A stretch of 64,000 nt of DNA from Sediminicoccus sp. KRV36 (GCF_023243115.1 NZ_CP085081.1:4361001-4425000); one strand, 5' to 3'; shown: positions 45,990 to 57,558, numbered from the stretch's first letter. The notes: a model not told the origin generated them from the sequence alone. Made by a program: numbers and translations.

Positions 45990-47704
45990 CCCCGCCCCCG
46001 ATCGCCTTGAGCCGCTTCGCCTGACGCGTGAGGCGTTGGCGCAGCAAGCCCCTCCTCGATGTCGCGCGCGATCAGCGCCGGGTCGCGCCTAGCCGGGTCC
46101 CCCCAGCCGCCGCCGCCGGCCGAGCGGATTTCCAGCACCTCGCCGGGCTGGATCTCGATGCCGACTTCCTTGGTCTTCAAAAGCCTCTCCGTGCCATCTG
46201 CGTGGCGCAGCGCGTAGCGATGGGGTGCGCTGTCCTGGCCGCCGCACATGCCCGCACTGCCATGCCGCGCGCCATCGCCGGCGGTGTTGCCGCGCGAGGG
46301 GCCGTCACTCTCCACCACCAGTTCAAGCCTGGCACCATGCCCGCCGCGATACTGACCCAGCCCGGCCGTGCCGCCCTGAAATTCATGGCGGCGGAAATGC
46401 AGCGGGAATCGCGCCTCGGCCATTTCCACACTGCCGAATTTGAGCCCACCCGCCGAATGCCACTCGCCCGCGGTGGACCAGCCATCGCCCTTGGCATGGC
46501 CGCCACCACCCGGCCGTGCATGAAACAGATGCCAGACGAATCTCCGAGCCGGCCGGCGCGCATCGTGCCCGGTGATGGCGATGCGGAAGCGCCGCCCCCA
46601 GCCGCCCACCGCGCGCTCCGGGCAGCACGCCTGCATGGAGCGCATGATCGCCTCCACGATCTCATTGCTGCAATGGCTGGTGCAGAGCGTAACGGCCGCG
46701 CCCTCCCGCGCCCAGACCACGCTGCCCTCCCGCGCCACCACGCGCAGCGCGCGAAACGCGCCCTCATTCTTCTGCACATCTGGGTCCAGCAGATAGGCGA
46801 AGGCCATGCACACGGCGGAAAACATGTTCGGATAGGAGGAGTTCACAAAACCCGGCACCTGGTCATCGCTGGCGCTGAGATCCACCGTCAGCACGCCGTC
46901 CTGCTTGGTGCAGGTGGCGCGGATGGCGATGTCCTCATTCCCGTGGCCGTCATCATCCAGCAGCGCCGTGCCGCTCCATGTGCCATCGGGCCAGGCTTCC
47001 AGGATACGGCGCGTATGGGCATGCGCGAGGTCCAGGATGGCCTCCACCGCCGCCATCAGCCCTTCGCCGCCATACTGGGCCAAAAGGTCACTCAGCCGGT
47101 TGGCACCAAGCTTGGCCGCGCCCAGCATGGCCGCCAGATCGCCGCGAAAATCGCGATTGATGCGGGTATTGAGCGCCAGCATGGTGACCAGGTCTTCCCG
47201 CATCACGCCATTCTCGCCGAGGAGAATGGGCGGGATGCGCAGCCCCTCCTGCCAGATTTCCGTGGCATTGGGATTGTAGCCGCCATGCGTGCCGCCGCCG
47301 ATATCGCTCTGGTGCGCGCGGACCACGCTGAAGAAACGCGGAGATCGCTGGCGATGATCCGAATCGGCCAGTGATGGCCCGTCGAAGACGGGCAGAACAA
47401 TGGTCAGATCCGGCAAGTGGGAACCGCCATGCCAGGGGTCGTTCAGCAGAAACACATCGCCCGGCTTCATCCTGTCGCCAAAGGCATCCCGCACCGCCTG
47501 GGCCGCGAAGGGCATGGCGCCGACATGCACGGGAATGTGATCCGCCTGCGCCACCAGGCGGCACGCCCCATCCGTCACCGCGATGGAGAAATCCCGGCTG
47601 GAATTCAGGATCTGGCTATAGGCGGTGCGCAGCAGCCCTTCGCCCATCTCCTCCACGATCGCGGTGAATCGCGCCGAAAGCACGGCCAGCGTCACGGGGT
47701 CCAT
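45986..47704 (-). CDS. hyuB: Hydantoinase/oxoprolinase subunit B (HyuB)
   Basis: The B subunit, about 572 residues. It starts MDPVTLAVLSARFTAIVEEM with the family blocks LLRTAYSQILNSSRDFSIAV, HVGAMPFAAQAV and LNDPWHGGSHLPDL; the last is likely metal- or substrate-binding. The C-terminal SAGGGGWGDP is typical. ATG 47704 has GGAG nine bases upstream; an ATG at 47719 is possible and the frame runs on antisense to the next gene. Four bases overlap with hyuA. Confidence 0.9.
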   Translation of the reverse strand: MDPVTLAVLSARFTAIVEEMGEGLLRTAYSQILNSSRDFSIAVTDGACRLVAQADHIPVHVGAMPFAAQAVRDAFGDRMKPGDVFLLNDPWHGGSHLPDLTIVLPVFDGPSLADSDHRQRSPRFFSVVRAHQSDIGGGTHGGYNPNATEIWQEGLRIPPILLGENGVMREDLVTMLALNTRINRDFRGDLAAMLGAAKLGANRLSDLLAQYGGEGLMAAVEAILDLAHAHTRRILEAWPDGTWSGTALLDDDGHGNEDIAIRATCTKQDGVLTVDLSASDDQVPGFVNSSYPNMFSAVCMAFAYLLDPDVQKNEGAFRALRVVAREGSVVWAREGAAVTLCTSHCSNEIVEAIMRSMQACCPERAVGGWGRRFRIAITGHDARRPARRFVWHLFHARPGGGGHAKGDGWSTAGEWHSAGGLKFGSVEMAEARFPLHFRRHEFQGGTAGLGQYRGGHGARLELVVESDGPSRGNTAGDGARHGSAGMCGGQDSAPHRYALRHADGTERLLKTKEVGIEIQPGEVLEIRSAGGGGWGDPARRDPALIARDIEEGLAAPTPHASGEAAQGDRGRG

Positions 47705-47777
47705 GGGGTGCAGCTCCATCTTGGCGGGGCGCCCAGCGTGGCGCATCCTGGCGGGAACCAAAAGGGGAGGACGACGC

Positions 47778-48692
47778 ATGAGTCTCACAACACTGGCCAC
47801 GGGCCTGCGTTTCCCGGAAGGTCCCGTGGTGCTGCCGGATGGCTCCATCGCGCTGGTCGAGATCGAGGCGCAGGTGATCTCGCGCATCGCCCCCGATGGC
47901 ACGCGCAGCATCATCGCACGCCCCGGCGGTGGCCCGAACGGCCTGGCCGCCGGGCCGGACAACACCCTCATTCTTTGCAACAATGGTGGCTTCACCTGGC
48001 ATGAGGAGCCGGACATCCTCCGCCCCTCCGGCACCGCGCCCGACTATACGAACGGCCGCATCGAGGTGGTGGACATCGCCACCGGCAGCGTGCGCCTGCT
48101 CTATGACCGCTGCGGCGACGTCATGCTGAAAGGGCCGAACGACCTGCAACTCGACGGCAAGGGCGGCTTCTGGTTCAGCGATCTCGGCAAGGTCCGCGCT
48201 CGGGATCGTGACCATGGCGGCGTCTATTGGGCGGCGCTGGATGGCAGCAAGATCATCGAGGCCGCCTTCCCGATCTTCGGCGGCGCCAATGGCATCGGCA
48301 TCAGCCCGGATGGCGAGAAACTCTACGTGGCCGAAACCGAAACCGGTCGCCTTTGGGCCTTCGACATCATGGGGCCCGGCCATCTGCGCAAGAACCCCTG
48401 GCCCAGCACAAGTGGCGGCTCATTGCTGTGCCAGTTCCCGGGCTTCCGGCGGCTGGATAGCCTGGCCATCACAGCGGCGGGAAACATCGTCGTCGCCACG
48501 CTGGTCTCGGGGGAAATCACGACCGTGTCGCCCGCCGGGGAGATCCTGGATATCCAAAAAATGCCGGAACGGATGCCGACCAATATCTGCTTCGGCGGAG
48601 CGGATATGAACACCGCCTACATTACGCTGTCCAACACAGGCAAATTGGTCAGCACGCCTTGGCCGGAGCCAGGACTGAAGCTTCCCTACTGA
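47778..48692 (+). CDS. SMP-30/gluconolactonase/LRE family protein
   Basis: A 304-residue six-bladed beta-propeller hydrolase: FPEGPVVLPDGS near residue 12 with the metal-binding Glu, GPNDLQLDGKGGFWFSDLG near 120 with Asn and Asp ligands, and GANGIGISPDGEKLYVAET near 172. Members are lactonases; the substrate is unknown, but the position divergent from hyuAB suggests a shared catabolic pathway. ATG 47778 follows a GGGGAGG ribosome-binding site. Confidence 0.88.
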   Translation: MSLTTLATGLRFPEGPVVLPDGSIALVEIEAQVISRIAPDGTRSIIARPGGGPNGLAAGPDNTLILCNNGGFTWHEEPDILRPSGTAPDYTNGRIEVVDIATGSVRLLYDRCGDVMLKGPNDLQLDGKGGFWFSDLGKVRARDRDHGGVYWAALDGSKIIEAAFPIFGGANGIGISPDGEKLYVAETETGRLWAFDIMGPGHLRKNPWPSTSGGSLLCQFPGFRRLDSLAITAAGNIVVATLVSGEITTVSPAGEILDIQKMPERMPTNICFGGADMNTAYITLSNTGKLVSTPWPEPGLKLPY

Positions 48693-48697
48693 GCATC

Positions 48698-48743
48698 AAG
48701 GGGCTCTGCCCCTTGGACACCGGCAAAGGCCTAGGCCTTTGCA
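48698..48743 (+). repeat. Structured intergenic repeat (copy F)
   Basis: Hairpin 1 AAGGGGC/GCCCCTT-like at 48698-48714, the linker GGACACCG, then hairpin 2 at 48723-48742, a perfect palindrome with arms GCAAAGGCCT and AGGCCTTTGC. It fills the gap between two convergent genes (SMP-30 protein and pgk), so a bidirectional terminator role fits. Confidence 0.82.
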
Positions 48744-48747
48744 ATCC

Positions 48748-49935
48748 TCAACCAAGCGCCGCCACGCCGGGCAGTTCCTTGCCTTCCAGCCACTCCAGGA
48801 AGGCACCGCCGGCGGAGGAGACATAGCTCATCCGCTCGGACACGCCGGCATGGCGCAGTGCGGAGACCGTGTCGCCACCGCCACCCACCGAGCGCAACTG
48901 CCCCGCCTCGGTGAGGCGCGCGACCTCGTGAGCCACCGCCACCGTAGCCGCATCAAACGGCGCGATCTCGAAGGCGCCAAACGGCCCGTTCCACACCAGC
49001 GTCTTCGCCGTCGAAAGCCGCTTCACAACATCGGCCACCGTGGCAGGCCCGACATCCAGCGCCATCATATCCGCCGGCACGCCATCCAGCCCCACCACGC
49101 GGTTGGGCGAATGCGCGGCAAAGCCCTCGGCCACCACCAGGTCCAGCGGAAGGACGATCTCACAGCCACGCGCCTTGGCGCCGGCCAGGATCTCGCGCGC
49201 CGTCTCATGCATCTCGGCCTCCTGGAGCGACTTGCCAACGGCATGCCCCTGCGCGGCCAGGAAGGTATTGGCCATGGCGCCGCCAATCACCAGCACATCC
49301 ACCTTGGAGGACAGGTTGCCCAGCAAATCAAGCTTGGTGGACACCTTCGCCCCACCCACGATGGCGACGACCGGCCGCTGCGGATTGCCGAGTGCGGCAT
49401 CCAGCGCTTCCAACTCCTGCTGCATCAGCCGGCCGGCATAGGCCGGCAGCAACCGTGCCACGCCCTCGGTGCTGGAATGCGCGCGATGCGCGGCGGAGAA
49501 GGCGTCATTCACAAACACGTCCGCAAGCTTGGCGAGGCCCGCGGCAAGGCCAGCGTCGTTCTTCTCCTCGCCCGCGTGGTAGCGGGTGTTTTCCAGCAGC
49601 AGCACCTCGCCATCCTTGAGCGCGGCTGCGGCGGCCTCGGCATCGGCGCCGATGCAGTCATCGGTGAAGGCGACCGGCTTGCCGAGCGAGGCGGAGAGGG
49701 CCGCCTGCATCGGCTTCAGCGACATTTCCGGCACGCGCTTGCCCTTCGGTCGGTCGAAATGCGAGCAGACGATCACCCGCGCGCCCTTGGCGCAGAGTTC
49801 CGCGATGGTGGGGCAGAGGCGCTCGATGCGCGTCATGTCCGTGATCTTGCCGTCCTTCACTGGGAGGTTCAGGTCGGCACGCAGCAGCACGCGCAAGCCG
49901 CGCGGATCCAGGTCATCAAGGGTGCGGAAGGCCAT
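48748..49935 (-). CDS. pgk: Phosphoglycerate kinase
   Basis: Pgk interconverts 1,3-bisphosphoglycerate and 3-phosphoglycerate. The 395-residue protein has the substrate block [18 protein letters not shown] near residue 15, [17 protein letters not shown] near 57, and the nucleotide loop GGGDTVSAL near 370. It is third in the minus-strand run tkt-gap-pgk, which serves glycolysis and the pentose phosphate pathway. A stable hairpin lies in the 58-bp gap after gap. Confidence 0.97.
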   Translation of the reverse strand: MAFRTLDDLDPRGLRVLLRADLNLPVKDGKITDMTRIERLCPTIAELCAKGARVIVCSHFDRPKGKRVPEMSLKPMQAALSASLGKPVAFTDDCIGADAEAAAAALKDGEVLLLENTRYHAGEEKNDAGLAAGLAKLADVFVNDAFSAAHRAHSSTEGVARLLPAYAGRLMQQELEALDAALGNPQRPVVAIVGGAKVSTKLDLLGNLSSKVDVLVIGGAMANTFLAAQGHAVGKSLQEAEMHETAREILAGAKARGCEIVLPLDLVVAEGFAAHSPNRVVGLDGVPADMMALDVGPATVADVVKRLSTAKTLVWNGPFGAFEIAPFDAATVAVAHEVARLTEAGQLRSVGGGGDTVSALRHAGVSERMSYVSSAGGAFLEWLEGKELPGVAALG

Positions 49936-49961
49936 CAGGATCTCTCACTTGCGGCAGGGGT

Positions 49962-49984
49962 CTGGGGAGACACTGTCTCCCCAG
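49962..49984 (-). repeat. Stable hairpin between gap and pgk
   Basis: CTGGGGAGAC and GTCTCCCCAG pair as a 10-bp stem with a three-base loop, followed on the minus strand by ACCCC. There is no T-run, so an mRNA stabilising or processing element is more likely than a terminator. The CTGGGG...CCCCAG-ACCCC layout matches the half-hairpins at 27.1 kb. Confidence 0.6.
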
Positions 49985-49993
49985 TTTCTTGAC

Positions 49994-51016
49994 TTAAAGC
50001 TTGCCGTAATACGCGGCCGTATCCGACATGCGGTTCGAGAAGCCCCACTCATTGTCATACCAGGACATCACGCGCACCAACCCGCCATCCACCACCTGCG
50101 TCTGCGTCGCATCAAAGGTGGACGAATGCGGGTCATGGTTGAAGTCGATCGAGACCAGCGGCGCCGTGTTGTAGCCCAGGATGCCCTTCAGCGGCCCGCT
50201 TTCGGAAGCGGCCTTCATCACGGCGTTGATCGCCTCCTTCGTCAGGCCCTCGGTCTTGGCCGGCACGAAGTCGAGCGAGACGAGTGAGACATTCGGCGTC
50301 GGGATACGGATCGCGGTGCCGTCCAGCTTGCCCTTCAGTTCCGGCATGACGAGGCCCACCGCCTTGGCCGCACCCGTCGAGGTCGGAATGGCGGAGACGG
50401 CGGCGGCGCGGGCGCGGTGCAGGTCCTTGTGCAGCGTGTCCACCGTGTTCTGGTCACCGGTATAAGCGTGGATGGTGACCATATAGCCGCGCAGGATGCC
50501 GAAATTGTCGTGCAGAACCTTGGCGATGGGCGCCAGGCAGTTGGTGGTGCAGGAGGCGTTGGAGACGATCTTGTCCTCGGCCGTCAGCGTCTCATGGTTC
50601 ACGCCGTAGACGATGGTCTTGTCGGCGCCCTCGCCGGGGGCGGAGATCAGCACCTTGCGAGCCCCGGTGCCGAGCAGCAGCGAGGCCTTGTCGCGCGCGG
50701 TGAAAATGCCGGTGCATTCGGCGGCAATGTCGACGCCATCCCATTTCAGCTTGGCGGGGTCGCGCTCGGCCGTCACCTTGATCGGGCCCCAGGTCTTGCC
50801 GTGGGCCTTGATGGTGATGCTGTCGCCGTTGACGATGACCTCGCCGGGGAAGCGGCCATGGACGCTGTCGAAGCGGAACAGGTGCGCATTCGCATCGACC
50901 GAGCCGAGGTCGTTGATGGCCACGAATTCCACATCATCCCGCGCGCTCTCGCAGGCGGCGCGCAGCACGAGGCGGCCGATGCGCCCGAAGCCGTTGATGG
51001 CAATCTTCACCGTCAT
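49994..51016 (-). CDS. gap: Glyceraldehyde-3-phosphate dehydrogenase
   Basis: The 340-residue type I enzyme has the NAD fold [14 protein letters not shown] at the start and the catalytic cysteine in [12 protein letters not shown] near residue 153. The closing [12 protein letters not shown] is typical. Asp in INDLGSVD suggests NAD preference, though this is uncertain. It lies 11 bp after tkt and 58 bp before pgk. Confidence 0.98.
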   Translation of the reverse strand: MTVKIAINGFGRIGRLVLRAACESARDDVEFVAINDLGSVDANAHLFRFDSVHGRFPGEVIVNGDSITIKAHGKTWGPIKVTAERDPAKLKWDGVDIAAECTGIFTARDKASLLLGTGARKVLISAPGEGADKTIVYGVNHETLTAEDKIVSNASCTTNCLAPIAKVLHDNFGILRGYMVTIHAYTGDQNTVDTLHKDLHRARAAAVSAIPTSTGAAKAVGLVMPELKGKLDGTAIRIPTPNVSLVSLDFVPAKTEGLTKEAINAVMKAASESGPLKGILGYNTAPLVSIDFNHDPHSSTFDATQTQVVDGGLVRVMSWYDNEWGFSNRMSDTAAYYGKL

Positions 51017-51027
51017 GTTCTTGGTCC

Positions 51028-52965
51028 TTATCCCAGAAGCTTCTTGGCCGTCGCGACAATGGCGGGGGCCGTGATCCCGAAATGCTCGAAGAGTTTCTCG
51101 GCCGGCGCCGAGGCGCCGAAGCCGTTCATGCCGACAAAGGCGTTCGTCCAGCGCTCCCAGCCGAAGCCGATCCCGGCCTCGATGCCGATGCGCGGCGCGG
51201 TGCCCAGCACGGCCGCGCGGTAGTCCTCATCCTGCTGGGCAAACAGCTCCCAGCTGGGGAAGGAGACAACGGCGGCCTGGATGCCCTGCTCGGCCAGGGT
51301 GGCGCGCGCGGCGATGGCCAACTGCACTTCGCTGCCGGTGGCGATGAGCGTCACGTCGCGCGCGCCCTCCGCCTCCGCCAGCACATAGGCGCCGCGGGCG
51401 GAGCGGTTTTCGCCGGCATCCTCGCGCAGCGCCGGCAGCGCCTGGCGCGAAAGGGCAAGCACCGAGGGGCCTTCCGTGCGCCGCAGCGCGAGTTCCCAGC
51501 ACTCGGCCGTTTCCATCGCGTCGGCAGGGCGGAAGACGGCAAGGTTGGGGATGGCGCGCAGCGAGGCGACGGTCTCGACCGGCTGGTGCGTCGGCCCATC
51601 CTCGCCGAGGCCGATGCTGTCATGCGTCAGCACATGGATGACGCGCTGATGCATCAGCGCGGCCAGGCGGAGTGCGGGCCGCAGGTAGTCGGCGAAGATC
51701 AGGAAGGTGCCGGAATAGGGGATGATGCCGCCATGCAGCGCCATGCCGTTCATGGCGGCGGCCATGCCATGCTCGCGCACGCCCCAATGCACGTAGCGGC
51801 CGTTGAAGTTGCCCGGCCCGACGGCGGGCACGCCCTTCACATCGGTGTTGTTGGAGCCGGTGAGGTCGGCACTGCCGCCCACCATTTCGGGCACCGCCGG
51901 CACCAGGGCGCCAAGCGCGCGCTGGCTGGCGATGCGGCTGCCGATCTTGGGCTTCTCGGTCGCGAAGGTGGCGCGGAGCGCGTTCAGCGCTTCGTTCCAG
52001 TTCTCCGGCAGCTTGCCGGCCATGGCGCGCTCGAAATCCACGCGCATCGGGTGCTTGGCCAGGCGCTTCAGCCAGGAGCGGCGCGTGCCGGCCGAGCGGC
52101 GGCCCGCCTCTTCCCAGCGGGCCTTTAGCCCGTCCGGGATGGTGAAGGCTTCCTCGTTCCAGCCCATCGCCGATTTCGCGCCGGCGATCTCGTCCGCACC
52201 CAGCGGCGCGCCATGGCTGCCCGCCGTGCCGGCCTTCTTCGGCGCCGCGAAGCCGATGATGGTGCGGCAGGCGATGATGGTGGGCTTCTTGCTGCGCTGC
52301 GCCACGGCCATGGCGGCGGCCAGCTGCGCGTGGTCATGCCCATCCACCCGCTTCACCGCCCAGCCATAGGCCTGGTAGCGCTTCAGCACATCCTCGCTGA
52401 AGGAGAGCGCGGTGTCGCCGTCAATGGAGATGTGGTTGTCGTCCCAGAGGACGGTCAGCTTCTCCAGCCCCAGATGCCCGGCCAGCGCCGCGGCCTCATG
52501 GCTGATGCCCTCCTGCAGATCACCATCTGAGCAGATCACCCAGGTGCGATGATCCACCAGCGATTTGCCAAAGCGCGCGGCCAGCATGCGCTCGGCCATG
52601 GCCATGCCGACGGCGGTGGAAATGCCCTGGCCGAGCGGGCCGGTGGTCATTTCGATGGCTGGGTGCTCGCCATATTCCGGGTGGCCGGCGGCGGCGGAAT
52701 GAAGCTGCCGGAAGGTCTTGAGCACCTCCATTTCCATGCCCGCATGGCCGGTCAGGTGCAGCAGGCTGTAAAGCAGCATGGAACCATGCCCGGCCGAGAG
52801 CACGAAACGGTCCCGATCCGGCCAGCGCGGGTCGGCCGCGTCATATTTCAGGAAGCGGGTGAAGAGCACGGTCGCTGCATCGGCCATGCCCATGGGCATG
52901 CCGGGATGACCGGATTTGGCCTTTTCCACCGCATCCATGGCGAGGACACGGATGCAATCCGCCAT
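51028..52965 (-). CDS. tkt: Transketolase
   Basis: The 645-residue thiamine-diphosphate enzyme moves two-carbon units between sugar phosphates. Visible blocks are [14 protein letters not shown] near residue 16, the ThDP motif [15 protein letters not shown] near 146 ending with [10 protein letters not shown], and [17 protein letters not shown] near 453. I chose ATG 52965 because GGAGGA stands six bases upstream and it matches the family N-terminus; a longer frame opens with TTG at 53058. It is first gene of tkt-gap-pgk. Confidence 0.96.
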   Translation of the reverse strand: MADCIRVLAMDAVEKAKSGHPGMPMGMADAATVLFTRFLKYDAADPRWPDRDRFVLSAGHGSMLLYSLLHLTGHAGMEMEVLKTFRQLHSAAAGHPEYGEHPAIEMTTGPLGQGISTAVGMAMAERMLAARFGKSLVDHRTWVICSDGDLQEGISHEAAALAGHLGLEKLTVLWDDNHISIDGDTALSFSEDVLKRYQAYGWAVKRVDGHDHAQLAAAMAVAQRSKKPTIIACRTIIGFAAPKKAGTAGSHGAPLGADEIAGAKSAMGWNEEAFTIPDGLKARWEEAGRRSAGTRRSWLKRLAKHPMRVDFERAMAGKLPENWNEALNALRATFATEKPKIGSRIASQRALGALVPAVPEMVGGSADLTGSNNTDVKGVPAVGPGNFNGRYVHWGVREHGMAAAMNGMALHGGIIPYSGTFLIFADYLRPALRLAALMHQRVIHVLTHDSIGLGEDGPTHQPVETVASLRAIPNLAVFRPADAMETAECWELALRRTEGPSVLALSRQALPALREDAGENRSARGAYVLAEAEGARDVTLIATGSEVQLAIAARATLAEQGIQAAVVSFPSWELFAQQDEDYRAAVLGTAPRIGIEAGIGFGWERWTNAFVGMNGFGASAPAEKLFEHFGITAPAIVATAKKLLG

Positions 52966-53125
52966 CCGTCGCTCCTCCGTCACGGGAAGTGCCAGGATCG
53001 CAGCCTGGGCGGCGAGAGCGAGGTTCGGGGAGTTGCTGGGGGAGTCGAGACTGGCCAAGGTTCACGGTGCCCTTACGTTGCGCGCGGCTATAGAGCGCGG
53101 TGCGAGGGGGGGCAAGTTTGCGCCC

Positions 53126-55357
53126 TCACAAAAACCCCACCGGGTCCACATCCACCTGCACCCTGACCTCGCGCGGCAGGGTCGCCCGGGCCAGCCAATC
53201 CGCCAGCACCGCCTGCACCCGCACGCCACGCGCCGCCTTGAGCAGCAGGCGGTGGCGATAGCGCCCGCGCAGCAGGGCCAGCGGCGCCGGTGCCGGCCCC
53301 AGCACCTGCAGGCCCGGCCCGACCGGCGCCGCCAGCCCCATTTCCCGCGCCCCCCGCTCGGCCGCGCGGGCATCCTCCGAGCTGATGATCAGCGCCGCGA
53401 GCCGGCCATAGGGTGGCCAATGGCCGGGTTCGCGCTGCGCCGCCTCGGCCTTGAGAAAGCCCGGGAAATCATCCCGGATCAGCGCCTGCATCACCGGATG
53501 CTCGGGCGAGAAGCTTTGCAGCAGCACGCGGCCAGGCTTGTCCTCGCGCCCTGCCCGGCCGGCCACCTGGTGCAGCAGCTGCATGGTCCGCTCGCCCGCC
53601 CGCAGGTCGCCGCCGCCCAGGCCAAGATCGGCATCCACCACGCCAACCAGCGTGAGATGCGGGAAATGCCAGCCCTTGGCGACGATCTGCGTGCCGATGA
53701 TCAGATCCACCTCCCGCGCCTCGATCTGGCGGGCCGCCTCGGCCGCGGCGGCGGGGCCGGGGATGGTGTCGCTCGCCATCACCAGGCGCCGGGCCTCGGG
53801 GAACAGCTCGGCCACCTCCTCCTGGATGCGTTCCACGCCGGGGCCGATGGGCACCAGCGAATGCTCCACGCCACATTCGGGGCAGGCGGGGGGTGTAGGC
53901 GCCGTATGGCCGCAATGGTGGCAGAGCAGCCGGCGCTGGGCGCGATGCTCGACCAGCCAGGCGGTGCAGTTCGGGCATTGCATCCGGTGCCCGCAGGCCC
54001 GGCACAGCGTGAGGGGCGCATAGCCGCGGCGGTTGAGGAACAGCATGGCCTGCTCCCCCCGGGCCAGGGTTTCCGTCATGGCCGTGACCAGCGGGGGGGC
54101 GAGGAACCGACCACGCTCCGGAGGGTGCTGGCGCAGGTCGATCGCCTCGATCAGCGGCATGGCCGCCCCGCCATGCCGGACCGGCAGCCCCAGGCGGCGG
54201 TAGCGCCCGGCCTCGGCATTGGTGACGCTCTCCAGGCTGGGCGTGGCACTCACCAGCACGCAGGTCGCACCTTCCAGCCGGGCGCGCACCACGGCCATGT
54301 CCCGCGCGTGGTAGATCACGCCCTCCTCCTGCTTGAAGGCGGTCTCATGCTCCTCATCCACCACGATCAGGCTGAGATCGGGGAAGGGCAGGAACAGGGC
54401 CGAACGCGCGCCGACCAGCACGGGGGCGGTGCCTTCGGCCACGGCGCGCCAGGTCACGCGGCGGGTGCGGGGCGAAAGCTCGGAATGCCAGAGCGCCGGC
54501 GGGGCGCCGAAGCGGCGCTCGAAGCGCGCAAGCCATTGGGTGGAAAGCGCGATTTCCGGCAGCAGCACCAGCGCCTGGCGGCCCTGCCGCAACGTCTCGG
54601 CGATCGCGTCGAGATAGACCTCCGTCTTGCCCGAGCCGGTGACGCCTTCCAGCAAGGTCACGCCGAAGCCCCGCGACTCGACCGCTTCGCGCAGGGCCGC
54701 GGCGGCGCTGGATTGCTCCGGCCGCAGATCGGGCGGGGCGAAATCCGGCAGGGGGCGCGGAAAGGCGGCTGCGCGCGGCATCAGGCGGGGCGCGATCAGC
54801 CCGGCCGAGGCGAGGCCCCGCACCACGCCCATCGAAACCCCCGCCAGCCGGGCGATTTCCACCCCGGGCAAGGTGAGGCCACCCAACGCCTCCAGCGCCC
54901 TGGCGCGATCCGGCGTGATGCGCCCCTCGGCCCCTGCCACGCGCTGCCAGCCCGTGGCGGCGGCCGGCTCCTCCAGCGCGGCGGGCGCGCTCATCGCCAT
55001 GCGCAGCACCGCGCCAGGGGGAGAGAGCGTATAGGCCGCAACCCAATCCACCAGCCGGCGCAGGGGCGCGCCCATCGGGGGTGCGGGCTTGATGGCGATC
55101 ACGGCGCGCAGGCGGCCCTCGGCCACATGTTCCTGGTCCGGCGCATCATCCCACACCACGCCGAGCGAGGTCCGTCCGCCCAGTGGCACTTCCACGAAGC
55201 TGCCCGGCCCGGCCACCAGCTCCGGCGGCAGGCGGTAGTCATAGGCACCCTCCAGCGGGAGCGGCAGCAGAACGCGAAGACGGCGCCCCGCACGTTCCGG
55301 CGCGACCTCTCGGGCCTCGGACTTTTGGGCCCCGGCCTTTCGGGAAGGTGTCGCCAT
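53126..55357 (-). CDS. priA: Primosomal protein N' (PriA helicase)
   Basis: PriA restarts stalled replication forks. The 743-residue protein has an N-terminal DNA-binding domain with [12 protein letters not shown], Walker [16 protein letters not shown] near residue 235, DEEH near 338, and an eight-cysteine zinc region ([13 protein letters not shown], then CHHC and CPEC) near 450-490. The length is normal. It is divergent from fsa, sharing a 76-bp gap, and lies 93 bp or more from tkt. Confidence 0.97.
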   Translation of the reverse strand: MATPSRKAGAQKSEAREVAPERAGRRLRVLLPLPLEGAYDYRLPPELVAGPGSFVEVPLGGRTSLGVVWDDAPDQEHVAEGRLRAVIAIKPAPPMGAPLRRLVDWVAAYTLSPPGAVLRMAMSAPAALEEPAAATGWQRVAGAEGRITPDRARALEALGGLTLPGVEIARLAGVSMGVVRGLASAGLIAPRLMPRAAAFPRPLPDFAPPDLRPEQSSAAAALREAVESRGFGVTLLEGVTGSGKTEVYLDAIAETLRQGRQALVLLPEIALSTQWLARFERRFGAPPALWHSELSPRTRRVTWRAVAEGTAPVLVGARSALFLPFPDLSLIVVDEEHETAFKQEEGVIYHARDMAVVRARLEGATCVLVSATPSLESVTNAEAGRYRRLGLPVRHGGAAMPLIEAIDLRQHPPERGRFLAPPLVTAMTETLARGEQAMLFLNRRGYAPLTLCRACGHRMQCPNCTAWLVEHRAQRRLLCHHCGHTAPTPPACPECGVEHSLVPIGPGVERIQEEVAELFPEARRLVMASDTIPGPAAAAEAARQIEAREVDLIIGTQIVAKGWHFPHLTLVGVVDADLGLGGGDLRAGERTMQLLHQVAGRAGREDKPGRVLLQSFSPEHPVMQALIRDDFPGFLKAEAAQREPGHWPPYGRLAALIISSEDARAAERGAREMGLAAPVGPGLQVLGPAPAPLALLRGRYRHRLLLKAARGVRVQAVLADWLARATLPREVRVQVDVDPVGFL

Positions 55358-55433
55358 GGGCTATTCCCTTCGCGACGGGGCGGCCGATGGTCAATCCCCG
55401 ACCTCCGATTCGCCGCTCGCTCAAGGATAACTC

Positions 55434-56090
55434 GTGATGAAATTCTTTGTGGATACTGCCGATGTCGCCGAAATCCGTTCCCTTATCGGCACGGGCTTCA
55501 TGGATGGCGTCACCACCAATCCCAGCCTGATCGCCAAGTCCGGCCGCAAGATGAGCGAGGTCATCGCCGAGATCTGCGCGCTGACCGAGGGTCCCGTCTC
55601 GGCCGAGGTGACGGCCACGGATCACGAGACGATGCTGAAGGAGGGCCGCTATCTGCGTGGCATCGCCAAGAATGTGGCGGTGAAGGTGCCGCTGACGGAA
55701 GCCGGGCTGCGCACCTGCAAGGTGCTCTCCGATGAGGGCACGCCGGTCAATGTCACGCTTTGCTTCTCGGCCAACCAGGCCTTGCTGGCGGCCAAGGCGG
55801 GGGCGGCCTTCATCTCTCCCTTCGTCGGCCGGCTGGATGATATCGGCCAGGATGGCATGGGGCTGATCGCCGATGTGGTGCAGATCTACAAGAACTACAG
55901 CTTCAGGACGGAGGTGCTGGTCGCCTCGATCCGCCATCCCATCCATGTGCTGCAATCGGCCAAGCTGGGGGCCCATGTCGGCACCATGCCGCCGGCGGTG
56001 ATCCGCAGCCTGCTGAAGCACCCGCTGACCGATCGTGGCCTGGAGGCCTTCCTGGCCGATTGGGCGAAGACTGGGCAAAGCATCCTGTGA
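55434..56090 (+). CDS. fsa: Transaldolase-like protein (fructose-6-phosphate aldolase/TalC type)
   Basis: The 218-residue TIM-barrel protein is the short transaldolase subfamily: [29 protein letters not shown] near residue 25, and the Schiff-base lysine in [10 protein letters not shown] near 85. Short TalC-type proteins may act as true transaldolases or as fructose-6-phosphate aldolases; sequence alone does not decide. The ATG at 55434 (second M at 55437) fits the family. Its TGA overlaps the GTG of the DUF484 gene. Confidence 0.93.
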   Translation: MMKFFVDTADVAEIRSLIGTGFMDGVTTNPSLIAKSGRKMSEVIAEICALTEGPVSAEVTATDHETMLKEGRYLRGIAKNVAVKVPLTEAGLRTCKVLSDEGTPVNVTLCFSANQALLAAKAGAAFISPFVGRLDDIGQDGMGLIADVVQIYKNYSFRTEVLVASIRHPIHVLQSAKLGAHVGTMPPAVIRSLLKHPLTDRGLEAFLADWAKTGQSIL

Positions 56091-56638
56091 GCGCGGCCCC
56101 GCCCGAGGCGGCGGCCGTGGAGGCATTCCTCCAGGCCCATCCGGATTTCCTCGCGGCGCGGCCGCAGCTCTACGCCATCCTGACCCCGCCCCGCCGCATC
56201 CATGGCGAGGCGGTGGCCGATCACATGGACGCCATGATCCAGGCCGGCCGCCAGGAATGGCGCGGGCTGCTCGAAGCGGGGCGCACCCGCGGCGCCTTCG
56301 CCGCCAAAGTGGCCGAGGCGGTGCTGGCCCTGATCGCCAGCAAGGACGCCGAAGATTGCCTGCGCCATGAATGGCCCGCCCATCTCGGGCTGGAATCCTG
56401 CCGCCTGGTGCCCCACGCGGCGGGCCCCTTACCCGGCCTGGGCCTGATCGTGCGCGATGTGGCCGTGGCCAGCACGGCGCTGCATGGCGAGCAGGCGCCC
56501 CTCATCACGCGTGAGGCGTTGCTGCGCGCGGGGGAGTACACGCTGGCGCTGGGCGCGCGTGACGCGGCAGACCTGCCCAATGAGCCGGAATCCCTGGCCT
56601 TCCTCGCGCGTGCGCTCGCCGCCGCCATGGCGCGATGA
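56087..56638 (+). CDS. DUF484 family protein
   Basis: The 183-residue protein has the DUF484 N-terminus [19 protein letters not shown] and [17 protein letters not shown], followed by a GAF-like domain. Its function is unknown; it is often encoded beside xerC, as in enterobacteria. It starts at GTG 56087 overlapping the fsa stop (GTGA), and ends overlapping the xerC ATG (ATGA), so three genes are coupled. Confidence 0.9.
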   Translation: MSAAPPEAAAVEAFLQAHPDFLAARPQLYAILTPPRRIHGEAVADHMDAMIQAGRQEWRGLLEAGRTRGAFAAKVAEAVLALIASKDAEDCLRHEWPAHLGLESCRLVPHAAGPLPGLGLIVRDVAVASTALHGEQAPLITREALLRAGEYTLALGARDAADLPNEPESLAFLARALAAAMAR

Positions 56639-57558
56639 CGGGCGAGGCCGCCCGCACCGAATTCCTCACCTGGCTCGCCACGGAGCGGCGCGCCAGCCCG
56701 CATACGCTGGAAGCCTATGGGCGCGATATCGCTGACCTGCTGGGCTTCCTGACGCGGCATCTGGGTGCCGAGCCCGACCTCGCCGCACTCGGCGCCATGC
56801 GCCCGGCGGATTTGCGCGGCTTCCTCGCCACCCGCGCCAAGGCGGGTGCGGGCAATGCCACGCGCGCCCGGCAATTGGCCGCCATCCGCAGCTTTCTGCG
56901 CTTCCTCGCCCGGCGGCATGGCATCGCGCCCCTGGCCATCGCCGGCATGCGCGGACCCAAGCGCGTGCAGCCCGTGCCACGCGCGCTGAACCGCGCCGAT
57001 GCGCGGGCCGCAGGGACGGAGATCGGCGATGTGCACCACCCGGAGCGGCCGGAATTCCAGGCGGCCCGCGATGTGGCGCTGTTCACCCTGCTTTATGGCT
57101 GCGGGCTGCGCATCAGTGAGGCGCTGGGGCTTTCCATCGCAGACGCGCCCTTGCCGGGCAGTGATGCGGCCCTTCGCATCCTCGGCAAGGGCGGCAAGCA
57201 GCGGATGGTGCCGGTGCTGCCGGTGGTGCGCCAGGCCATTGCCGCCTGGATGGTGCATCGCGCCGGCGCCGAGCCTGATGCGCCGCTCTTTTTGGGGGCG
57301 CGCGGCAAGCGGCTGGACCCGGCGGTGGCGCAGCGGACCCTGCGGGATTACCGCCGCCTCGCCGGGCTGCCGGAACACGCCACCCCCCACGCCCTGCGGC
57401 ATTCCTTCGCCACGCATCTGCTCGCCGGCGGCGCCGATCTGCGCGCCATCCAGGAGTTGCTGGGCCATGCCAGCCTGTCCACCACGCAGCGCTATATCGC
57501 CGTGGATGCGGAGGGCCTGCTCGCCACCTGGCGCATGGCGCATCCGCGCGCCGATTGA
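56635..57558 (+). CDS. xerC: Tyrosine recombinase XerC
   Basis: XerC with XerD resolves chromosome dimers at dif. The 307-residue protein has an N-terminal SAM-like core-binding domain and the catalytic residues in order: Arg in CGLRISEAL near 161, Lys in GKGGKQRMVP near 186, HALRHSFATHLL near 250, the late His of LGHASLSTTQRY near 274, and the Tyr nucleophile. The DUF484 neighbour supports XerC rather than XerD or an integrase. Confidence 0.93.
   Translation: MTGEAARTEFLTWLATERRASPHTLEAYGRDIADLLGFLTRHLGAEPDLAALGAMRPADLRGFLATRAKAGAGNATRARQLAAIRSFLRFLARRHGIAPLAIAGMRGPKRVQPVPRALNRADARAAGTEIGDVHHPERPEFQAARDVALFTLLYGCGLRISEALGLSIADAPLPGSDAALRILGKGGKQRMVPVLPVVRQAIAAWMVHRAGAEPDAPLFLGARGKRLDPAVAQRTLRDYRRLAGLPEHATPHALRHSFATHLLAGGADLRAIQELLGHASLSTTQRYIAVDAEGLLATWRMAHPRAD

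Noticed and set aside
56635..57558. Phage or integron integrase
   Set aside because: The context (fsa, DUF484), lack of an adjacent tRNA or attachment repeats, and the XerC-type length point to the housekeeping recombinase.
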